From Inia geoffrensis (taxonomy: Eukaryota > Chordata > Mammalia > Artiodactyla > Iniidae), in NCBI GenBank assembly GCA_036417435.1, contig CM070913.1, positions 2,780,680 through 2,844,679 on the forward strand: a stretch of DNA of 64,000 nt, in the 5' to 3' direction. Below, in pieces: positions 14,241 through 23,801 of the stretch (within the stretch, counting starts at the first letter, position 1; each line of letters starts with the position of its first letter). A program made the position numbers and the translations under genes. The notes beneath the pieces are model-generated. The model did no database searches. It was not told the DNA's origin and saw only the letters and a program-made list of their open reading frames with translations.

Positions 14241-15247
14241 GTACCCTAAGCTGTACCCTAATCCCTCTGCATTCCTTAACCCTAACCCTAACCCGAATCC
14301 TAACCCTGACCCTCCCCCGAGGCCTTACTCTCACCCGTGCCCTAATCTTAACCAGGACACCAACACTAACGCGTGCCCCCACACGTACACTAAACCTTAA
14401 GCGTTGTCGTACCCTAAATTATACCCTAATCCATCCCCATTCCTTAACCCTATCCCTAACCCCATCCCTAAACCTGACCCACTTGCGATGCCCTACCCTA
14501 ACCAATGCCCTAATCTTAACCAGTACACCAACACTAACTCATGCCCTCAAACGTACGCTAACCCTTAAGCATTGTCGTACACTATCCTGTACCCTAAACC
14601 CTCCCCATTCCCTAACCCTAACCCTAAGCGAAACCCTGAACGTGACCCTTTTCCGAGGCCTTAACCTCATCGGTGCCGTTGTCTTAACCAGTACACCAAC
14701 ACTAACTCGTGCCCTCACACTTACGTAACCCTTAAGCATTGTCGTACCCTAACCTGTACCCTAATCCCTCTCCATTCCCTAACCCTAACCCTAACCCGAA
14801 TCCTAACCCTGACTCTCACCCGAAGCCTTACCCTCACCCGTGCCCTAATCTTAACCAGGACACCAAGACTAACTCGTGCCCTCACACGTACGCTAACATT
14901 AAACCGCAGCGGTACCCTAACCTGTACCCATATCCCTCTCCATTCCCTAACCCTAACCCTAACCTGAAACCTAACCATGACACTCACCCGAAACTTTACC
15001 CTCACCCGTGTCCTAATTTTAACCAGTACATCAACACTAACCCATGCCCTCTAACGTACGCCAACCCTAAGCCATTGCCGTACCCTAACCTGTACCCTAA
15101 TCAATCCCCATTCCCTAAACCTAACCCTAACCCTAACCCTTAACGTGACCCTCTTCCGAGGCCTTACCCTCACCGGTGCCCTAATCGTAAGCAGTACACT
15201 AACACTAACTAGTGACCTCACACGTACGCTAAACCTTAAGCGTTGTG

Positions 15248-15415
15248 GTACCCTAAACTGTGCCCTAATATCTCCCCATTCCCTAACCCTAACCCTAACC
15301 CGAATCCTAAACCTGACCCTCACCTGAAGCCTTACCCTCAGCCGTGCCCTAATCTTAACCAGGACCCTAACACTAACCCTTGCCCTCACACGAACGTTAA
15401 CCCTTAAACACTGTC
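15248..15415 (+). repeat. Chimeric monomer E/F, early breakpoint
   Basis: The E start (GTGCCCTAATATC) changes to F before GAATCC at about 15302, so E's GAATTC is already lost. The F part includes CACCTGAAGCC. The switch lies within or beside the perfect telomeric core. A similar early breakpoint is at 17600-17767. Confidence 0.82.
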
Positions 15416-16423
15416 GTACCCTAAGCTGTACCCTAATCCCTCTGCATTCCTTAACCCTAACCCTAACCCGAATCCTAAGCCTGACCCTCACCCGAGGCCT
15501 TACCCTCACCCGTGCCCTAATCTTAAACAGGACACCAACACTAACTCGTGCCCTCACACGTACGCTAAACCTTAAGCGTTGTCGTACCCTAAATTGTACC
15601 CTAATCCCTCCCCATTCCTTAACCCTAACCCTAAACCCATCCCTAAACCTGACACACTTCCGATGCCCTACCCTAACCAATGCCCTAACCTTAACCAGTA
15701 CACAAACACTAACTCATGCCCTCAAACGTACGCTAACCCTTAAGCATTGTCGTACCCTATCCTGTACCCTAATCCCTCCCCATTCCCTATCCCTAACCCT
15801 AAGGGAAACCCTGAACGTGACCCTTTTCCGAGGCCTTACCCTCATCGGTGCCGTTGTCTTAACCAGTACACCAACACTAACTCGTGCCCTCACACTTACG
15901 CTAACCCTTAAGCATTGTCGTACCCTAACCTGTACCCTAATCCCTCTCCATTCCCTAACCCTAACCCTAACCCGAAAACTAACCCTGACCCTCACCCGAA
16001 GCCTTACCCTCACCCGTGCCCTAATCTTAACCAGGACACCAAGACTAACTCGTGCCCTCAAACGTACGCTAACACTAAACCGCAGCGGTACCCTAACCTG
16101 TACCCTAATCCCTCTCCATTCCCTAACCCTAACCCTAACCTGAAACCTAACCATGACACTCACCCGAAACTTTACCCTCACCCGTGTCCTAATTTTAACC
16201 AGTACATCAACACTAACCCATGCCCTCTAACGTACGCCAACCCTAAGCCATTGCCGTACCCTAACCTGTACCCTAATCAATCCCCATTCCGTAACCCTAA
16301 CCCTAACCCTAACCCTTAACGTGACCCTCTTCCGGGGCCTTACCCTCACCCGTGCCCTAATCGTAAGCAGTGCACTAACACTAACTAGTGACCTCACACG
16401 TACGCTAAACCTTAAGCGTTGTG

Positions 16424-16591
16424 GTACCCTAAACTGTGCCCTAATATCTCCCCATTCCCTAACCCTAACCCTAACCCGAATTCTATCCCTGACCCTCACC
16501 CGAAACCTTACCCTCACCCGTGTCTTAATCTTAACCAGGACACTAACACTAACCCTTGCCCTCACACGAACGTTAACCCTTAAACACTGTC
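16424..16591 (+). repeat. Chimeric monomer E/F, late breakpoint
   Basis: E identity extends through GAATTCTATCCC and CGAAACC (to about 16506). F identity begins at GGACACTAACAC (about 16536). This switch point differs from those at 14073 and 15248, so it probably reflects a separate exchange. Confidence 0.82.
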
Positions 16592-19500
16592 GTACCCTAA
16601 GCTGTACCCTAATCCCTCTGCATTCCTTAACCCTAACCCTAACCCGAATCCTAACCCTGACCCTCACCCGAGGCCTTACCCTCACCCGTGCCCTAATCTT
16701 AACCAGGACACCAACACTAACTCGTGCCCTCACACGTACGCTAAACCTTAAGCGTTGTCGTACCCTAAATTGTACCCTAATCCCTCCCCATTCCTTAACC
16801 CTAACCCTAAACCCATCCCTAAACCTGACCCACTTCCGATGCCCTACCCTAACCAATGCCCTAATCTTAACCAGTACACAAACACTAACTCATGCCCTCA
16901 AACGTACGCTAACCCTTAAGCATTGTCGTACCCTATCCTGTACCCTAATCCCTCCCCATTCCCTAACCCTAACCCTAAGCGAAACCCTGAACGTGACCCT
17001 TTTCCGAGGCCTTACCCTCATCGGTGCCGTTGTCTTAACCAGTACACCAACACTAACTCGTGCCCTCACACTTACGCTAACCCTTAAGCATTGTCGTACC
17101 CTAACCTGTACCCTAATCCCTCTCCATTCCCTAACCCTAACCCTAACCCGAAAACTAACCCTGACCCTCACCCGAAGCCTTACCCTCACCCGTGCCCTAA
17201 TCTTAACCAGGACACCAAGACTAACTCGTGCCCTCAAACGTACGCTAACACTAAACCGCAGCGGTACCCTAACCTGTACCCTAATCCCTCTCCATTCCCT
17301 AACCCTAACCCTAACCTGAAACCTAACCATGACACTCACCCGAAACTTTACCCTCACCCGTGTCCTAATTTTAACCAGTACATCAACACTAACCCATGCC
17401 CTCTAACGTACGCCAACCCTAAGCCATTGCCGTACCCTAACCTGTACCCTAATCAATCCCCATTCCCTAACCCTAACCCTAACCCTAACCCTTAACGTGA
17501 CCCTCTTCCGAGGCCATACCCTCACCCGTGCCCTAATCGTAAGCAGTACACTAACACTAACTAGTGACCTCACATGTACACTAAACCTTAAGCGTTGTGG
17601 TACCCTAAACTGTGCCCTAATATCTCCCCATTCCCTAACCCTAACCCTAACCCGAATCCTAAAACTGACCCTCACCTGAAGCCTTACCCTCACGCGTGCC
17701 CTAATCTTAACCAGGACAGTAACACTAACCCTTGCCCTCACACGAACGCTAACCCTTAAGCACTGTCGTACCCTAAGCTGTACCCTAATCCCTCTGCATT
17801 CCTTAACACTAAACCTAACCCGAATCCTAACCCTGACCCTCACCCGAAGCCTTACCCTCACCCGTGCCCTAATCTTAACCAGGACACCAACATTAACTCG
17901 TGCCCTCACACGTACGCTAAACCTTAAGCGTTGTCGTACCCTAAATTGTACCCTAATCCCTCCCCATTCACTAACCCTAACCCTAAGCGAAACCCTGAAC
18001 GTGACCCTTTTCCGAGGCCTTACCCTCATCGGTGCCGTTATCTTAACCAGTACACCAACACTAACTCGTGCCCTCACACTTACGCTAACCCTTAAGCACT
18101 GTCGTACCCTAACCTGTACCCTAATCCCTCTCCATTCCCTAACCCTAACCCTAACCCGAATCCTAACCCTGACCCTCACCCGAAGCCTTACCCTCACCCG
18201 TGCCCTAATCTTAACCAGGACACCAAGACTAACTCGTGCCCTCCAACGTACGCTAACACTAAACCGCAGCGGTACCCTAACCTGTACCCTAATCCCTCTC
18301 CATTCCCTAACCCTAACCCTAACCTGAAACCTAACCATGACACTCACCCGAAACTTTACCCTCACCCGTGTCCTAATTTTAACCAGTACATCAACACTAA
18401 CCCATGCCCTCTAACGTACGCCAACCCTAAGCCATTGCCGTACCCTAACCTGTACCCTAATCAATCCCCATTCCCTAACCCTAACCCTAACCCTTAACGT
18501 GACACTCTTCCGAGGCCTTACCCTCACCCGTGCTCTAATCGTAAGCAGTACACTAACACTAACTAGTGACCTCACACGTACGCTAAACCTTAAGCGTTGT
18601 GGTACCCTAAACTGTGCCCTAATATCTCCCCATTCCCTAACCCTAACCCTAACCCGAATTCTATCCCTCACCCTCACCCGAAACCTTACCCTCACCCATG
18701 CCCTAATCTTAACCAGGACACCAACACTAACTTGTGCCCTCACACGTACGCTAACCCTTAATCGTTTTCGTACCCTAAACTGTACCCTAATCCCTCCCCA
18801 TTCCCTAACCCTAACCCTAACCCGAATCCTAACCCTGCCCCTCACCTGAAGCCTTACCCTCACCCGTGCCCTAATCTTAACCAAGACACTAACACTAACC
18901 CTTGCCCTCACACGAACGCTAACCCTTAAGCACTGTCGTACCCTAAGCTGTACCCTAAACCCTCTGCATTCCTTAACCCTAACCCTAACCCGAATCCTAA
19001 CCCTGACCCTCACCCGAAGCCTTACCCTCACCCGTGCCCTAATCTTAACCAGGACACCAACACTAACGCGTGCCCTCACACGTACGCTAAACCTTAAGCG
19101 TTGTTGTACCCTAAATTTTACCCTAATCCCTCCCCATTCCTTAACCCTAACCCTAACCCCATCCCTAAACCTGACCCACTTCTGATGCCCTACCCTAACC
19201 AATGCCCTAATTTTAACCAGTACACAAACACTAACTCATGCCCTCAAACGTACGCTAACCCTTAAGCATTGTCGTACCCTATCCTGTACCCTAATCCCTC
19301 CCCATTCCCTAACCCTAACCCTAAGCGAAACCCTGAACGTGACCCTTTTCCGAGGCCTTACCCTCATCGGTGCCGTTGTCTTAACCAGTACACCAACACT
19401 AACTCGTGCCCTCACACTTACGCTAACCCTTAAGCATTGTCGTACCCTAACCTGTACCCTAATCCCTCTCCATTCCCTAACCCTAACCCTAACCCGAATC

Positions 19501-20616
19501 CTAACCCTGACCCTCACCCGAAGCCTTACCCTCACCCGTGCCCTAATCTTAACCAGGACACCAAGATTAACTCGTGCCCTCAAACGTACGCTAACACTAA
19601 ACCGCAGAGTTACCCTAACCTGTACCCTAATCCCTCTCCATTCCCTAACCCTAACTCTAACCTGAAACCTAACCATGACACTCACCCGAAACTTTACCCT
19701 CACCCGTGTCCTAATTTTAACCAGTACATCAACACTAACCCATGCCCTCTAACGTACGCCAACCCTAAGCCATTGCCGTACCCTAACCTGTACCCTAATC
19801 AATCCCCATTCCCTAACCCTAACCCTAACCCTAACCCTTAACGTGACCCTCTTCTGAGGCCTTACCCTCACCCGTGCCCTAATCGTAAGCAGTACACTAA
19901 CACTAACTAGTGACCTCACACGTACGCTAAACCTTGAGCGTTGTGGTACCCTAAACTGTGCCCTAATATCTCCCCATTCCCTAACCCTAACCCTAACCCG
20001 AATTCTATCCCTGACCCTCACCCGAAACCTTACCCTCACCCGTGCCCTAATCTTAACCAGGACACCAACACTAACTTGTGCCCTCACACGTACGCTAACC
20101 CTTAATCGTTGTCGTACCCTAAACTGTACCCTAATCCCTCCCCATTCCCTAACCCTAACCCTAACCCGAATCCTAACCCTGACCCTCACCTGAAGCCTTA
20201 CCCTCACCCGTGCCCTAATCTTAACCAGGACACTAACACTAACCCTTGCCCTCACACGAACGCTAACCCTTAAGCACTGTCGTACCCTAAGCTGTACCCT
20301 AATCCCTCTGCATTCCTTAACCCTAACCCTAACCCGAATCTTAACCCTGACCCTCACCCGAAGCCTTACCCTCACCCGTGCCCTAATCTTAACAGTACAC
20401 CAACACTAACTCGTGCCCTCACACTTACGCTAAACCTTAAGCGTTGTCGTACCCTAAATTGTACCCTAATCCATCCCCATTCCTTAACCCTAACCCTAAC
20501 CCCATCCCTAAACCTGACCCACTTCTGATGCCCTACCCTAACCAATGCCCTAATTTTAACCAGTACACAAACACTAACTCATGCCCTCAAACGTACGCTA
20601 ACCCTTAAGCATTGTC

Positions 20617-20784
20617 GTACCCTATCCTGTACCCTAATCCCTCCCCATTCCCTAACCCTAACCCTAAGCGAAACCCTGAACGTGACCCTTTTCCGAGGCC
20701 TTACCCTCATCGGTGCCGTTGTCTTAACCAGTACACCAACACTAACTCGTGCCCTCACACTTACGCTAACCGTTAAGCATTGTC
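20617..20784 (+). repeat. Monomer type A (reference)
   Basis: 168 bp, 28 hexamers. Diagnostic words are TATCCTGTACCC near the start, TAAGCGAAACCCTGAACG, then TGACCCTTTTCCGAGGCC, TCATCGGTGCCG, and a CACACTTACGC tail followed by CTTAAG. It shares the TGACCCT..TTCCGAGGCC segment with D, so the two look like sister types. In the right part of the window, A carries GTGCCCTTGTC instead of GTGCCGTTGTC. Confidence 0.92.
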
Positions 20785-20952
20785 GCACCCTAACCTGTAC
20801 CCTAATCCCTCTCCATTCCCTAACCCTAACCCTAACCCGAATCCTAACCCTGACCCTCACCCGAAGCCTTACCCTCACCCATGCCCTAATCTTAACCAGG
20901 ACACCAACACTAACTCGTGCCCTCAAACGTACGCTAACACTAAACCGCAGCG
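20785..20952 (+). repeat. Monomer type B (reference)
   Basis: 168 bp. It begins AACCTGTACCCTAATCC CTCTCC, has a perfect core giving four CCC runs, then GAATCC-TAACCC-TGACCC-TCACCC, and a tail with GGACACCAAGAC in most copies and TAACACTAAACCGCAG at the end. This reference copy has CCAACAC instead of CCAAGAC, a minority variant. The B tail (TAAACCGCAGCG) lacks the CTTAAG hexanucleotide found at most other monomer ends. Confidence 0.9.
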
Positions 20953-21120
20953 GTACCCTAACCTGTACCCTAATCCCTCTCCATTCCCTAACCCTAACCC
21001 TAACCTGAAACCTAACCATGACACTCACCCGAAACTTTACCCTCACCCGTGTCCTAATTTTAACCAGTACATCAACACTAACCCATGCCCTCTAACGTAC
21101 GCCAACCCTAAGCCATTGCC
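20953..21120 (+). repeat. Monomer type C (reference)
   Basis: 168 bp. Diagnostic words are TGAAACCTAACCATGAC directly after the telomeric core, GTGTCCTAATTTTAACC, and ATCAACACTAACCCATGCC, with tail CCAACCCTAAGCCATTGCC. The CTGAAA after the core puts a stop codon into the Leu-Thr frame, so most plus-strand open frames end in C. In the right domain C often has CCCCTGTCC for CCCGTGTCC and AACTAAAACC for AACTTTACC. Confidence 0.92.
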
Positions 21121-21288
21121 GTACCCTAACCTGTACCCTAATCAATCCCCATTCCCTAACCCTAACCCTAACCCTAACCCTTAACGTGACCCTCTTCCGA
21201 GGCCTTACCCTCACCCGTGCCCTAATCGTAAGCAGCACACTAACACTAACTTGTGACCTCACACGTACGCTAAACCTTAAGCGTTGTG
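21121..21288 (+). repeat. Monomer type D (reference)
   Basis: 168 bp. Diagnostic words are TAATCAATCCCC, the longest perfect telomere run of any type (21154-21180), TTAACGTGACCCTC, TAATCGTAAGCAG, and TAACTAGTGACC (here TAACTTGTGACC). It shares the CTTCCGAGGCC segment with A. The telomeric core loses exactly one hexamer in several D copies between 18.4 and 27.8 kb. Confidence 0.92.
21151..21180 (-). other. Perfect telomeric core of D: G-quadruplex-capable tract (example)
   Basis: Five CCC runs separated by TAA, so the minus strand carries five GGG runs with TTA loops. Four such runs are the canonical telomeric G-quadruplex, and the C strand could form an i-motif. The same core lies at hexamers 6-10 of every full-length D monomer. 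B, E, F and G have four CCC runs at this place, while A and C have three. This entry is one example of a site that recurs through the whole window. Folding in the cell is inferred, not seen. Confidence 0.8.
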
Positions 21289-21456
21289 GTACCCTAAACT
21301 GTGCCCTAATATCTCCACATTCCCTAACCTTAACCCTAACCCGAATTCTATCCCTCACCCTCACCCGAAACCTTGCCCTCACCCGTGCCCTAATCTTAAC
21401 CAGGACACCAACACTAAATTGTGCCCTCACACGTACGCTAAACCTTAATCGTTGTC
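21289..21456 (+). repeat. Monomer type E (reference)
   Basis: 168 bp. Diagnostic words are AAACTGTGCCCTAATATC near the start and CGAATTCTATCCC after the telomeric core. The second contains an EcoRI-type GAATTC that I see only in E monomers, so it falls about once per HOR. The tail is GGACACCAACACTAAC followed by CTTAATCGTTG. It is related to B, F and G. Confidence 0.92.
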
Positions 21457-21624
21457 GTACCCTAAACTGTATCCTAATCCCTCCCCATTCCCTAACCCTA
21501 ACCCTAACCCGAATCCTAACCCTGACCCTCACCTGAAGCCTTACCCTCACCCGTGCCCTAATCTTAACCAGGACACTATCACTAACCCTTGCCCTCACAC
21601 GAACGCTAACCCTTAAGCACTGTC
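21457..21624 (+). repeat. Monomer type F (reference)
   Basis: 168 bp. Diagnostic words are AAACTGTACCC (here AAACTGTATCC), the tail GGACACTA(A/T)CACTAACCC, and CACACGAACG. Copies left of about 15 kb read CACCCGAAGCC; most copies to the right read CACCTGAAGCC or CACCTGAAACC. That C-to-T change at a CpG creates a stop codon in the Leu-Thr frame and explains why plus-strand open frames are longer on the left. Confidence 0.9.
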
Positions 21625-21792
21625 GTACCCTAAGCTGTACCCTAATCCCTCTGCATTCCTTAACCCTAACCCTAACCCGAATCCTAACCCTGACCCTCAC
21701 CCGAAGCCTTACCCTCACCCGTGCCCTAATCTTAACCAGGACACCAACACTAACGCGTGCCCTCACACGTACGCTAAACCTTAAGCGTTGTC
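21625..21792 (+). repeat. Monomer type G (reference)
   Basis: 168 bp. Diagnostic words are CACTGTCGTACCCTAAGC across the start and CTCTGCATTCCTTAACCC just before the telomeric core. The tail resembles E. In the left domain (about 3-14.5 kb) G has CCCGAGGCCTTACTCTC and a GTACACTAAACC tail. Elsewhere it reads CCCGAAGCCTTACCCTC and GTACGCTAAACC. Confidence 0.92.
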
Positions 21793-21960
21793 GTACCCTA
21801 AATTGTACCCTAATCCCTCCCCATTCCTTAACCCTAACCCTAACCCCATCCCTAAACCTGACCCACTTCCGATGCCCTACCCTAACCAATGCCCTAATTT
21901 TAACCAGTACACAAACACTAACTCATGCCCTCAAACCTACGCTAACCCATAAGCATTGTC
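21793..21960 (+). repeat. Monomer type H (reference)
   Basis: 168 bp. Diagnostic words are TAAATTGTACCC, CATTCCTTAACCC, AACCCCATCCCTAAACC, CACTTCCGATGCCC and ACACAAACACTAACTCATG. It is the most divergent type and always precedes A. Many right-domain copies carry AACCGCATCCC and CACGTCCGATG, and a sub-variant ends CATGCCCAAAAACGTACG. Confidence 0.92.
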
Positions 21961-23465
21961 GTAACCTATCCTGTACCCTAATACCTCCCCATTCCCTAAC
22001 CCTAACCCTAAGCGAAACCCTGAACGTGACCATTTTCCGAGGCCTTACCCTCATCGGTGCCGTTGTCTTAACCAGTACACCAACACTAACTCGTGCCCTC
22101 ACACTTACGCTAACCCTTAAGCATTGTCGTACCCTAACCTGTACCCTAATCCCTCTCAATTCCCTAACCCTAACCCTAACCCGAATCCTAACCCTGACCC
22201 TCACCCGAAGCCTTACCCTCACCCGTGCCCTAATCTTAACCAGGACACCAAGACTAACTCGTGCCCTCAAACGTACGCTAACACTAAACCGCAGCGGTAC
22301 CCTAACCTGTACCCTAATCCCTCTCCATTCCCTAACCCTAACCCTAACCTGAAACCTAACCATGACACTCACCCGAAACTTTACCCTCACCCGTGTCCTA
22401 ATTTTAACCAGTACATCAACACTAACCCATGCCCTCTAACGTACGCCAACCCTAAGCCATTGCCGTACCCTAACCTGTACCCTAATCAATCCCCATTCCC
22501 TAACCCTAACCCTAACCCTTAACGTGACCCTCTTCCGAGGCCTTACCCTCACCCGTGCCCTAATCGTAAGCAGTACACTAACACTAACTAGTGACCTCAC
22601 ACGTACGCTAAACCTTAAGCGTTGTGGTACCCTAAACTGTGCCCTAATATCTCCCCATTCCCTAACCCTAACCCTAACCCGAATTCTATCCCTGACCCTC
22701 ACCCGAAACCTTACCCTCACCCGTGCCCTAATCTTAACCAGGACACCAACACTAACTTGTGCCCTCACACGTACGCTAACTCTTAATCGTTGTCGTACCC
22801 TAAACTGTACCCTAATCCCTCCCCATTCCCTAACCCTAACCCTAACCCGAATCCTAACCCTGACCCTCACCTGAAGCCTTACCCTAACCCGTGCCCTAAT
22901 ATTAACCAGGACACTAACACTAACCCTTGTCCTCACACGAACGCTAACCCTTAAGCACTGTCGTACCCTAAGCTGTACCCTAATCCCTCTGCATTCCTTA
23001 ACCCTAACCCTAACCCGAATCCTAACCCTGACCCTCACCCGAAGCCTTACCCTCACCCGTGCCCTAATCTTAACAGGACACCAACACTAACTCGTGCCCT
23101 CACACGTACGCTAAACCTTAAGCGTTGTCGTACCCTAAATTGTACCCTAATCCCTCACAATTCCTTAACCCTAACCCTAACCCCATCCCTAAACCTGACC
23201 CACTTCCGATGCCCTACCCTAACCAATGCCCTTATCTTAACCAGTACACAAACACTAACTCATGCCCAAAAACGTACGTTAACCCTTAAGCATTGTCGTA
23301 CCCTATCCTGTACCCTAATCCCTCCCCATTCCCTAACCCTAACCCTAAGCGAAACCCTGAACGTGACCCTTTTCCGAGGCCTTACCCTCATCGGTGCCGT
23401 TGTCTTAACCAGTACACCAACACTAACTCGTGCCCTCACACTTACGCTAACCCTTAAGCATTGTC

Positions 23466-23633
23466 GTACCCTAACCTGTACCCTAATCCCTCTCCATTCC
23501 CTAACCCTAAACCTAACCTGAAACCTAACCATGACCCTCACCCGAAACTTTACCCTCACCCCTGTCCTAATTTTAACCAGTACATCAACACTAACCCATG
23601 CCCTCTAACGTACGCTAACCCTAAGCCATTGCC
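23466..23633 (+). repeat. Monomer fusion B/C
   Basis: After the A tail the monomer opens as B (AACCTGTACCCTAATCC, CTCTCC) and continues as C (CTAAACCTAACCTGAAACC, AACCATGACCC). B and C share their first hexamers, so the breakpoint cannot be placed more closely than hexamers 1-9. The C-side variants match the C of the duplicate at about 26147. Confidence 0.78.
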
Positions 23634-23801
23634 GTACCCTAACCTGTACCCTAATCAATCCCCATTCCCTAACCCTAACCCTAACCCTAACCCTTAACGT
23701 GACCCTCTTCCGAGGCCTTACCCTCACCCGTGCCCTAATCGTAAGCAGTACACTAACACTAACTAGTGACCTCACACGTACGCTAATCCTTAAGCGTTGT
23801 G

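Larger units (their letters stand above)
13401..17935 (+). repeat. Array block 3: 7-mer copies with E/F chimeras
   Basis: A monomers start at 13401, 14577, 15752 and 16928. The copies are 7, 7, 7 and 6 monomers. Each copy has an E/F chimera in place of separate E and F: 14073-14240, 15248-15415, 16424-16591 and 17600-17767. The last copy also loses H, because the next monomer (17936) starts as H and becomes A. A 1-bp deletion lies near 14725 in A. B monomers at 15920 and 17096 share the rare CGAAAACTAACCC change, which indicates a recent 1176-bp tandem duplication there. Confidence 0.86.
20617..21960 (+). repeat. Reference copy of the 8-monomer HOR (A-H), 1344 bp
   Basis: This copy contains all eight monomer types and is exactly 8 x 168 bp. 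It serves as the reference for the types used in this annotation. The next A monomer starts at 21961 with the same register. The copy has a few private changes, such as GCACCC for GTACCC at the start of B. Monomers fall into groups by shared words: A and D share a TGACCCT-TTCCGAGGCC segment; B, E, F and G share a GAATCC/GAATTC-to-TGACCCTC segment and the AACCAGGACAC tail; C and H are more distinct. Confidence 0.93.
21290..23800 (+). repeat. Tandem duplication of about 2.5 kb, left copy
   Basis: It pairs with about 23802-26480 at an offset of 2513 bp, and at 2681 bp after the B/C fusion removed one monomer from this copy. Shared rare variants include AAATTGTGCCC (21419 and 23932), CTATCACTAAC (21577 and 24090), GTAACCTATCC (21961 and 24474), CTCACAATTCC (23157 and 25670) and CCCAAAAACGTACGTTAAC (23268 and 25781). 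Ends are approximate because the flanks are the same repeat. Confidence 0.75.

Noticed and set aside
17403..18365. Arginine-valine-rich open frames on the minus strand, up to 320 codons
   Set aside because: These are the GTT-AGG reading of the telomere repeat and recur in every HOR copy with the same 168-bp period. There is no start context, domain or codon bias. They are kept only as a finding about possible repeat translation, not as genes.
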